A stretch of DNA of 64,000 nt from Limnoperna fortunei. Taxonomy: Eukaryota; Mollusca; Bivalvia; Mytilida; Modiolidae. How positions within the stretch are numbered: the stretch's first letter is position 1; each line of letters opens with the position of its first letter. The notes below the pieces were generated by a model. That model did not search any database. It worked only from the letters and a program-made list of their open reading frames with translations, and was not told the DNA's origin. Shown here piece after piece: positions 48,601 through 60,600 of this stretch. A program made the translations under genes and the position numbers. The DNA lies in NCBI GenBank assembly GCA_944474755.1, contig OX104112.1:64387640-64451639 (forward strand), written 5' to 3'.

Positions 48601-51600
48601 TTCCTGACTCACTTTTCTCACTAGTTTGTCCATAATATTTCCCCGACTCACTTTTCTCACTAGTTTGTCCATCATATTTCCCGTCTCACTTTTCTCACTA
48701 GTTTGTCCATCATATTTCCTGACTCACTTTTCTCACTAGTTTGTCCATAATATTTCCTGACTCACTTTTCTCACTAGTTTGTCCATCATATTTCCTGACT
48801 CACTTTTCTCACTAGTTTGTCCATAATATTTCCCCGACTCACTTTTCTCACTAGTTTGTCCATCATATTTCCTGACTCACTTTTCTCACTAGTTTGTCCA
48901 TCATATTTCCTGACTCACTTTTCTCACTAGTTTGTCCATCATATTTCCTGACTCACTTTTCTCACTAGTTTGTCCATCATATTTCCTGACTCACTTTTCT
49001 CACTAGTTTGTCCATCATATTTCCCGTCTCACTTTTCTCACTAGTTTGTCTATCATATTTCCTGACTCACTTTTCTCACTAGTTTGTCCATCATATTTCC
49101 TGACTCACTTTTCTCACTAGTTTGTCCATCATATTTCCTGACTCACTTTTCTCACTAGTTTGTCTATCATATTTCCCGTCTCACTTTTCTCACTAGTTTG
49201 TCCATCATATTTCCCGTCTCACTTTTCTCACTAGTTTGTCTATCATATTTCCTGACTCACTTTTCTCACTAGTTTGTCCATCATATTTCCTGACTCACCT
49301 TTCTCACTAGTTTGTCCATCATATTTCCTGACTCACTTTTCTCACTAGTTTGTCTATCATATTTCCCGTCTCACTTTTCTCACTAGTTTGTCCTTCATAT
49401 TTCCTGACTCACTTTTCTCATTAGTTTGTCTATCATATTTCCCGTCTCACTTTTCTCACTAGTTTGTCCTTCATATTTCCTGACTCACTTTACTCACTAG
49501 TTTGTCCATCATATTTCCTGACTCACTTTTCTCACTAGTTTGTCCATCATATTTCCTGACTCACTTTTTTCACTAGTTTGTCCATCATATTTCCTGACTC
49601 ACTTTTCTCACTAGTTTGTCCATCATATTTCCTGACTCACTTTTCTCACTAGTTTGTCCATCATATTTCCTGACTCACTTTTTTCACTAGTTTGTCCATC
49701 ATATTTCCTGACTCACTTTTCTCACTAGTTTGTCCATCATATTTCCTGACTCACTTTTTTCACTAGTTTGTCCATCATATTTCCTGACTCACTTTTCTCA
49801 CTAGTTTGTCCATCATATTTCCTGACTCACTTTTCTCACTAGTTTGTCCATCATATTTCCTGACTCACTTTTCTCACTAGTTTGTCCATCATATTTCCTG
49901 ACTCACTTTTCTCACTAGTTTGTCCTTCATATTTCCTGACTCACTTTTCTCACTAGTTTGTCCATCATATTTCCTGACTCACTTTTCTCACTAGTTTGTC
50001 CATCATATTTCCTGACTCACTTTTCTCACTAGTTTGTCCATCATATTTCCTGACTCACCTTTCTCACTAGTTTGTCCATCATATTTCCTGACTCACTTTT
50101 CTCACTAGTTTGTCCTTCATATTTCCTGACTCACTTTTCTCACTAGTTTGTCCATCATATTTCCTGACACACTTTTCTCACTAGTTTGTCCATCATATTT
50201 CCTGACTCACTTTTCTCACTAGTTTGTCCATCATATTTCCTGACACACTTTTCTCACTAGTTTGTCCATCATATTTCCTGACTCACTTTTCTCACTAGTT
50301 TGTCCATCATATTTCCTGACACACTTTTCTCACTAGTTTGTCCATCATATTTCCTGACTCACCTTTCTCACTAGTTTGTCCATCATATTTCCTGACTCAC
50401 TTTTCTCACTAGTTTGTCCATCATATTTCCTGACTCACTTTTCTCACTAGTTTGTCCATCATATTTCCCGTCTCTCTTTTCTCACTAGTTTGTCCATCAT
50501 ATTTCCTGACTCACTTTTCTCACTAGTTTGTCCATCATATTTCCCGTCTCTCTTTTCTCACTAGTTTGTCCATCATATTTCCCGTCTCTCTTTTCTCACT
50601 AGTTTGTCCATCATATTTCCTGACTCACTTTTCTCACTAGTTTGTCCATCATATTTCCCGTCTCTCTTTTCTCACTAGTTTGTCCATCATATTTCCTGAC
50701 TCACTTTTCTCACTAGTTTGTCCATCATATTTCCCGTCTCTCTTTTCTCACTAGTTTGTCCATCATATTTCCTGACTCACTTTTCTCACTAGTTTGTCCA
50801 TCATATTTCCTGACTCACTTTTCTCACTAGTTTGTCCTTCATATTTCCCGTCTCTCTTTTCTCACTAGTTTGTCCATCATATTTCCTGACTCACTTTTCT
50901 CACTAGTTTGTCCATCATATTTCCCGTCTCTCTTTTCTCACTAGTTTGTCCATCATATTTCCTGACTCACTTTTCTCACTAGTTTGTCCATCATATTTCC
51001 CGTCTCTCTTTACTCACTAGTTTGTCCATCATATTTCCTGACTCACTTTTCTCACTAGTTTGTCCATCATATTTCCTGACTCACTTTTCTCACTAGTTTG
51101 TCCATCATATTTCCCGTCTCACTTTTCTCACTAGTTTGTCCATCATATTTCCTGACTCACTTTTCTCACTAGTTTGTCCATCATATTTCCTGACTCACTT
51201 TTCTCACTAGTTTGTCCTTCATATTTCCCGTCTCTCTTTTCTCACTAGTTTGTCCATCATATTTCCTGACTCACTTTTCTCACTAGTTTGTCCATCATAT
51301 TTCCCGTCTCTCTTTTCTCACTAGTTTGTCCATCATATTTCCTGACTCACTTTTCTCACTAGTTTGTCCATCATATTTCCCGTCTCTCTTTACTCACTAG
51401 TTTGTCCATCATATTTCCTGACTCACTTTTCTCACTAGTTTGTCCATCATATTTCCTGACTCACTTTTCTCACTAGTTTGTCCATCATATTTCCTGACTC
51501 ACTTTTCTCACTAGTTTGTCCATCATATTTCCCGTCTCTCTTTACTCACTAGTTTGTCCATCATATTTCCTGACTCACTTTTCTCACTAGTTTGTCCATC

Positions 51601-54600
51601 ATATTTCCCGTCTCTCTTTACTCACTAGTTTGTCCATCATATTTCCTGATATGTTATATTACTTGTAATCTTGTTCTTCTTTTCAATATAGTTGAACACT
51701 TGTGACTGGATGTTAAGCAAATCCATCAATCAATCAAAAGTATGGCAAGTACAAATATGACAAATTTAATTGAAATTACAAATGAAAAACGCCTATCAAT
51801 TTATTGTAATACTTACAAAACAGCTTAATATCATGTTCTGATATACTGGTATCCTGAAATAAATAAATCCTGCATTTTAATTGGTTAAAATTAGTTGGTC
51901 AAGTTCAAAAGATGAAGCTGTACATGGATATCTGCCATTTGACCAAATATTAATTAAATTATTACACAATTAATTATCCGTCTCCTGTAAAATGTTTTAC
52001 TTTAAATACAAAGACAAATATATTTACATTTAAAGTATATTTCAATATCTGTTGGCATGAACAGGCCAAAAATAAATATAAATATAGTATTATTTTATAG
52101 AATTTCATACAAAATGTATAATATAATATTATTCACCATTAAGGCACAATTTAAATTTACAACAGTATAAAATTTTAATGTGCCTAATGGTCATATGGTG
52201 ATTACATAGGATTTGTGTCTGCACATAACATAAGTATGCATACTAATATTCATTTATGTTTATTTAAAAACAAAATAAATATACATGTAGGTTGAGATAG
52301 AATATATACAGCAGAGCACATGTGGAATTAACTTTTTCCATCTAATTTGAGCAGGTCACTTCATGTCCAAAGTAGCCAAGTAACTTCATGTCCACAGTGG
52401 GCAGGTCACTTCATGTCAACAGTGGGCAGGTACAGTTATTCAGTCTTGGGCTATAGAGAGATACATTATTCAGTCTAGAGCTATAGAGAGGTACATTATT
52501 CAGTCTAGGGCTATTTAGAGGTTCATGATTCAGTCTAGGGATATTAAGAGGTACATGATACAGTCTAGCACTATAAATAGGTACATGATTCAGTCTAGGG
52601 ATATTGAGCAGTAACTTAATGTCCACAGTGGGCAGGTCAATTGATGTCCACAAAGGGCCGGTCACTTCATGTCCACATTGGGCAAGTCACTTCATGTCCA
52701 TAGTCACCTATGTCCACCATGGGCAGGTCCTAACATGTTCACAGTTTGCAGCTTTCTTAATGTCCACAGTGCATAGGTCACTTAAAGTCCACTGGATTTT
52801 ACTTTTTTCCTGTCCACAATGGGAAGGTCACATAATGTCCACAGTGGGCAGGTCACTTAATGTCAACTACTTTAACTAATTGGCCACTGAGGCCCCTAAG
52901 AAAAAGTAACAACAGATCTATTCCTCAAAGTGTGCAGGGAAGACAAGTTTAGACCATATTGTACCCACTCCAATGGAGGACAGATAGAAAGAGCAAATCT
53001 GGGCTGTAGTATATAAATTATACATCGGTTCATAAAATACCGGCAAGTTTGGTAACTTGATTTTAAAAACCAATTGTACATTTTATACTTGATATAAATA
53101 AGGTGTGTTTGTGAAAATCCTGATTTTCCACAATGCAAAAAATCTTACACTGTCTTTAAACATCTTATATAAAATATCTATGTTATGAAATTTTAATTGA
53201 TTCTTTTCATGTCAGAGGTAACAACAAGAAAGAATATGTTCTCTACTGCTTAGTAAAAAAAATGGGAAAACTCTGTTCCTTTCAATAAAAAACTGGTTAA
53301 AATTGTGTAACGTTGAATTAACTAAACAATTCCAAATTCTTTACAAGTAAATCATATCAACCAGTTGAAATTTGGATTTTACAAATCTAATGTCAACTGT
53401 TTTTACAAACTGCAGATCATGCTCAAGAAACTACACATCTTTAAATTTTGTTGTTTTCATTTAGATTCAAAAGCAATATTTATTCTATATCAATAGGTCT
53501 TAAAACCAGGAGATTAAAACAGTGACATTAGAACTGGTCCAATGACATAAATAAACTGATCACGAGTTTACAGTTTTGTTTATAAGCATCTTCTTTAATA
53601 GATGAACGATTTTAGAATATTATTATTTAATTAAAGATGTGCAGTTTTAGTAACCAAAGCAACTATAAATACCAGGATATTGTGTTGGAATTTGGACCAT
53701 TTGAAATAAGGAAATAGACTTTAGTTGACAATTATTTAATGATACAGAGACAATCCCACATTAAATTGGGGCTACTTAAGAAAATCACATTAATGTATAA
53801 AAATTAGTATGTACAATATTTTATTCTAAATTTACTAATTTTCTATGAGAGTCAAATCAACTACAGGTTGTGTTCATGTAAATAAGGAATAGGATGATTC
53901 TATTAATATGTCTATGGTGGGGTGGTAAAGTGTTGTTTGTCTTCGGGCTTAGATTGTGGTTAAAAAATGATAAAAACACCAGTAGACAAAAAAATACAAC
54001 GGTATCCTTGTTGTGGTCTTTTTTTGAACATCCTTGCTACATTCACACATACTTCTTACAACTTCTTTGAATACTTTTTTGAACTTCCTTGCTACCATCC
54101 CACATATTTTCTTAACTCCCTTGCTCCCTTTTCCCATACTTTTTGTAAACTCACATGCTACATGTACCGCAACACATACTTTTTACTTTTTTGAACTTCT
54201 TTGATACCCTCCCAGATACACAATTTTTCTGCAACTTGGGAATTAACTTTTTTGTGACCATTGGGACGATGCAACTGCAGGTGGACTGTTAGTCCCCAAG
54301 GATATTACTAGCCCAGGTGTCAGAATGTGTACTTAATTAGTGGCTAAAATATGTTCTTTCAAAATCTCACATTTTTAACAATGATGAGAACTTTTTTGAA
54401 AACTTCTGAATATTTTCTAATCAATCAATACTACATGTATATAATTCAAACTAACTTCTTTATTCAAGGGATAATCATACGTAGTGAATCAGAATGATAT
54501 GAAGATTAGTGTACATGCTTAACAAAGGGTCATATCAGTAAGCTGTTTATTCTGATTCTTGGTTTGGGGATGTTTTAATAAAAATCATTGTACATGCTCG

Positions 54601-57600
54601 TTTCTAAAAAGTATTACTGAATCCAACACTGATAAAAATATGATTTAAATCATCAATCAGATGGGTTGCTGAATTCTATATGACATAAATGTTACACAAA
54701 CATGGCCTCTCAAATGTGATTATTATTTATCACCACTACAGAAATGCATTCAGTGTAAAACCGACAGTACATATGTAACTTTCTGTTGATGATGTAAACA
54801 GACATGTTACTTGCTTTGAAACCAGACGTTCCTAAGACCCTGTGTATATAGCTCTCCTGATTTATATAGGCAATGATTTGGCAAAGATAGTACTTATGTC
54901 TGGGGCTTGTCTCATACAGGGAGGGTTAAAGATAGGGGGATAAGACAAGGATATTGCACACTGATAAAAGTAAAAACAACTTGTACCCACTAACGATAAT
55001 AAAATATTAAAAGCAAATGTTTTAAAAACAATGATGACACGTGTGCTCTTATCTCAAATGGCCCAAATTTAGGCAAATGAGCTAAAAATAGGATCAAATG
55101 AAATACTAATTGCCAATTAAATGTAACTTTCTTTTACTAAAATAAAGCACAAACACAACAAGGGATAAACAGCATGATTTCTGCCAAACAGTTCTGGATT
55201 AGTTACTGTCACAAGTGAACTTTTTCAACTGTGTTACAAGTTAGTAAAGTAAAATGATAGGTTTCTATTTGAACTGATCTCTAAAACAACTCTACATTCA
55301 ATGAAAAATCTACACAGGAAAAGGGTATTCTCAGAATTAATCTGAACTGCTTTCATGGTTAATTTTCACTTAAAGTGCCTATTTCACAATTTTAGTGTTT
55401 TTTTTCTATTTCTGATTTCAAATGGTCCAATAGAAGGAGTTTGTCAATGTGGCATTGTGTGATAAAGTACAAAAAAGTACAGTTATCAAATTTCCTTCTT
55501 GCTAATTTTTGATTTTCTTACTGTGCATTTTGCCACATCAAGCTTTCCTTGCTCATGCTATACTTATTGCTGAAGCTTATTTCATCCAGTGTTGTAGATG
55601 TCCCAATATATAACCTTATTCCTAAACAATATCTAGACAGCCCCTTCATTTCTTATAAAATCTGTGCACTGTTATATTTAGACCCCAGAAATTGTCATCA
55701 ATAAGAAGTTTAGAATTACTTTACCAACAAAGAGGAATTTGTTACCCAAAACTGACTATACAATTCAAGAAAGTACTTCATTAATATAAAAGCTATCTGA
55801 AACTATTAAAAGACATGTACAAGAATAGCTCTTGTGTGCATTTTCAGACATTCTGATTTATTGCATTTAAATCAAGCAATACTGTGTCAAATTACATAGC
55901 CTTAAACCTATATGAACCATTATCATTAAGTAAATACCATAATTTTTTCTATTTTTTGTCACCAAAATACTTTCACTATTAAGCTGCTTTTGAAAAATGA
56001 CAAAACACCCCTCCCTCCTTAAAAAAATTCCTAGGGCAAATACTATGTAATACCATATATAAATGGCAGGTATAATACCTTTTACACAAGTCCTTTTTGA
56101 AATTATCCTTTGAAAATTAAAACTACCAGAACCTTTGTCTTTAATGTTCAATAAACAAGATTTTAGAAAATTATCAATATTTATAAATTAAAAAAGAAAT
56201 TCAATTTTTCCAAAAATTATATAGGGAAAAAAATTAAGAAAAAAATATGGTAATCTTCAGCTACCATTATGTAGCTCCTTTTTTTTTATGGACAGAGCTA
56301 CAAGAGGTCAAAGACAATTACTCGTAATGGAGCAAGCCGGGAGTGATTCACACCCGGGGGTTTTATGCATATAATAAGCTATTAAACTGCTTCCCTAAAT
56401 TGCTACATGCTTTTTAATGTCTTTGAAGTTTAACTGATATTTCTACAACAACTTATTTGTTACAGAACTGTAGTTTTACACTTTATTCGTAATCATGGCA
56501 TTGTAGTCAACATTTGAATTCCGGAAGTGAATAATTTCTTAATCGATTTGGTAAAAATGTTTATCCGATCAAGTTTTATTGCATTAGCTGGGATCAAATT
56601 TGTACCGATACAATTCTACAATTCTAAACTCCATAATTTCAATTTTGTGAACAATGCCATGATTACAAAAAGTGTTAAAATTTTTTAATTAGACATTGTA
56701 GAAATGTCAGCTGAATGGCAGAGAAAGGAAAAAATATAAATTAAACAAAGATAGCAGTTTAATAGTTTGAAAATATGTATAAATCCCAAGAGTGTTTTTG
56801 CTCCATTACGAGTAATGGGACCTCTTTGTAGCTCCGTCCATAAAAAAAAGGAGCTACATTATTGTAGCTAGTTTCTTCTATATGCAACTTTATATAATAA
56901 CCAGTCATACACTATCACTGGATGGTAGTTTACCAATTATTATATTTACACTGTGTCCAATACCATAGGTTTTAAAAATTAACATTAAGCATATTTGGAA
57001 ACTTTAAGTCCATTTTTTGTCAATAAAAACATTTAACTAAAATGCATTTTTACCATGAATAGTCTAACACTGAAAACAATACATGTATATTTGTTGGACA
57101 AAAGTAATGTCTAAATCGTTGATGTAATAAATGTTAAATAAAAAAAAAACAAGTATCTAAATGTTGATTATAATTATAGTATAAATGTGCAACACCACAA
57201 AATCTGGCCAAATGCACTGTAAGGAATATATCATTGACAATCTCATAATAACGCAGGTATGAATAATAAATGGTAACAAAAAGTCATACAGAATTTTTTC
57301 TTTGCGGCATTTTTATCGGGTCAACTGGTTCTTCCTGCAACAGAAACCACATCCTTAACACTTCTATTGCAGGAATCTATGGCATTCCAAAATAATAAAT
57401 AGATTTCAGGAATCTATGGCATTCCAAAATAATAGATTTCATGAAAGGTGAAATATTGATAGCCATTATCTTTAATCCTGAAACATTTTCACTACAAAAT
57501 ATATCAAAGGGTATAAATTGTTTCCATATACAAAACTGGCAAAACTGACTTTTTTCTTGTTCTGCAACTGTTTTATTTGGGGTAATTTTAACTACAACCC

Positions 57601-60600
57601 CTCACTCCCACCCCTTAAAAAAAAGAAAAATTTAAAAGAAAAACTTAACCCTTTTTAAAGCCTTAATTATGGTAATTGCTATAAATATTATACTGTCAAG
57701 CATGAATAAATTAAGATTTTCTAAAAACAGTAAATTATCATCTCCATGGATTTATGTAAACAAACAGACCTAATAATACAACATACCTTTCCAATACTTT
57801 GTTCAATTCTACGAACTTTTTCTGTTACTTTTTCAACATCAAGATCAGCCTGATCTCTGTATACATGTTGTAGTTGTATATAACGAGATGAATCCGCTGT
57901 CATGTCGGGAATGGTTCCACGTAATGGCAAAGCCCCTGAAGACAACAGAACTTAATGAGCTAGTTTACCGAGACAAATGTCATACTTTATTGTGAAATTA
58001 CATAGACATTTATACTAATCTCCTGTTACAGCTTCCCACTGTTTTCTTGAATGGTGGAAAGCTATCAGTACAAAGGACTGTCAAGTTATAATACAGAATG
58101 TCTGGCAATAGTGGGCGACATGTTTGGAAAGAGCCACACTCCTTGCACATTTAAAAACACTTTAAGTAGATGCTAAAAATTAATACATTGTATTCCATAC
58201 AAAGACAAAATTCTCTGTCACTACCAAACTCCTCACACTTTTCAATGCCTGGCAGTCATAACTTATGATGTTTACCAAAAGAATTAATTGTTGTTTACTC
58301 ATTTTTGTCTTAATATAGCTGAAATATTGCTCATAGGGCTTCAAGCAACCATTAAATTTAGAGAATCTATCAGTCTGTTTGGTCTGTTCAAATGTTTACG
58401 ATATAATTTTCCAACACCAAATATTTCAATTTATTCCTTCTTCTATAAAAAAACCTGTCATGACAATATGATAATTTATCTAAAATTTAGTATGTATTGA
58501 TACAACCTATGTGATACAAAACCTTGTATAATCTATATAGTTGATACAAGATGTTCTTCTATCCGAACTTCTTTTTGATGTCATACATAATAAATGGTAT
58601 AACCAATGATTCTACATGAAAATGATGGTGAATGAATGAAATGTGACGTCATAATACTTGCGATGTTAGGGACTATATTTTATGTCAAAATGCTTCGTTG
58701 ATTATTAAATTTTAAACTTAAAACATCCAGTTTTGTTCTGCTTTTTTTATACTGTTAATTTTAGATAAACTTATTACATACATTTTAGTGTAGGTACACC
58801 TACATGTATCACATCTCGACAGTTATATGATGTGTATCGTAGTATTACATATGTACACTACTAACTTGATGTGACACAGGTAGTTGTACCAACAAATAAC
58901 GTATGTAATGTGTATGTTTTAAATTTGTTATACATATGCAAACTCAATGAATGCTAAAACAGACGAATAGTTAGAAAAACAGGCCTCAGTTTCACAAAAA
59001 GTTGTCATAAATTTTATAAAAGCCACACAACTTATGACTTATTGCAAGTCGCAATGCTTTTTGTGAAATAGACACCTGAAACTAAAAATAATAAGATAAA
59101 GGATCAAATGCACCATTCAATTATTTACTCAGTACTACTCACCTTTTCCTTCACCATCTATGAATTCTTTTATTGCTCTAACCAAGATCCAGAAAGAGGA
59201 ACTCTAGAAGTATAGAGATACGAATGATAATTATATCTAATTATTGGTAGTTTAAATATAGTGATCAAAATATACAGTGTATGATCTCTTAATAAACTAG
59301 TGGATTTGTTTATTTGTTTGAATGTTGTTTTAATGCCCCTTTTGGCAATTTTTCATCTATGTTATGGCGTCTAGCTTTTACTGAAGAGGAAGCCAGAGTA
59401 CCCGGAGAAAACCCCCGACCTTCGGTAGGAAACTGGCAATCCTTGTCAATTAAGATTGGAGTCAAGCGCACCCTGCCTGCAGTGATAAACCAGTGGATAA
59501 AAACCTGTATAATGTTATTAAAGTTACCAAGGTATAAAATGTACTACACTGCACATTTTATGACTCATAAGTGGCACAAACTAATTAATCAATGATATTT
59601 GTGTCAGCAATGAAGTGTGGCTACTAGGCTGGGGATACCCTCAGCAAGGAAGTGTGACTACGAGGCTGGTGATACCCTCAGCGAGGAAGTGTGGCTACTA
59701 GGCTGGGGATACCCCCAGCAAGGAAGTGTGGCTATGTGGCAACTAGGCTGGTGATACACTTTGCAATAAATTGTGGCTATTGGCTGGTGATACCCTTAGT
59801 AACTAAAAGCCCACCAATAAGTCACAAAATTAAGCTTGTAAGTTGAAATCTTCTTGTTCTTGTACTCAATATTATTTGGTTATTGGATATGTTCTTCATT
59901 CTAGTAATTGATATAGAATGTATAAAACTTGACTGTCTGTTAATCCAAAGTTATTCAGTTACAGGGACATTCAAACTTCACTAAGTCAAGTGAAATATGT
60001 AATATGCACCATAAATAGTTTACAACACACAAAACATACAAAATGCATTATAATATCTCGGTATACAATGGTATTGAAAAAAAAACCTATCTGTTCTGAC
60101 TATGACTGATAAATTATAGACCTTTTACCTACCTCTGAGTCCAAATTTAAACAACAAGGGTCTTCAAATAACTTGTTAACATCACTAGGAATCTAAATGT
60201 ACAACCACATGTTAACATAATAACACCATATGTTGTCACAGTTTGTTTAGAAAAATAAACTACACCTTATTGAAATTAAATAAATGAATTTTCCAAATTA
60301 CATGCTCCATATCTAATAAATAAGACTTTAACAAAGGCAAAATATTTTAAAATTGATCAAAACAAGAAAATTCAGTTGAAAAATATTATAGGGTTATTGA
60401 ATGACTAATGGGTTTGTTTGTTTTTTTCTTAAAATTTCAGCAATGTAATGGTTTTCAGTTTGATCTCTAGTACACCAGCAATAAGATTCCAACCTGTAAC
60501 CTCGGTTTTGATAAGAACCTGTTCAATAGTAGATGACTACCTTAACCACAAAGCCCCCCCCCCCCCCTCCCCATGATTATTGGTGAATACTGTCTAGAGC

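Larger units (their letters stand above)
42286..51816. other. NAE1 satellite-bearing intron
   Basis: 9.53 kb, phase 1, with normal donor (CTGTTTT|GTAAGT) and acceptor (TTTTAACAG). About 94% is the 38-bp satellite; about 440 bp of unique sequence lies on the left and 170 bp on the right. Confidence 0.9.
51854..57786. other. NAE1 intron
   Basis: 5.9 kb. Holds a compound minisatellite (52340-52865), a SINE head fragment (52863-52899), a loose repeat (54010-54235), an inverted-repeat MITE (56270-56858) and a short duplication near 57372-57440. No coding sequence recognised. Confidence 0.75.
59204..60132. other. NAE1 intron
   Basis: 929 bp holding a SINE fragment (59306-59495) and a 37-bp minisatellite (59604-59796). 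Confidence 0.8.

Noticed and set aside
42727..51649. Open frames of 62-76 codons within the satellite ([10 protein letters not shown]..., [12 protein letters not shown]...)
   Set aside because: They are translations of the 38-bp repeat, which shifts frame every unit and carries TAG in the consensus. No start context, no splice support.
42727..51649. CRISPR-like regular array
   Set aside because: Units are contiguous copies of one sequence with no unique spacers, inside a eukaryotic intron.
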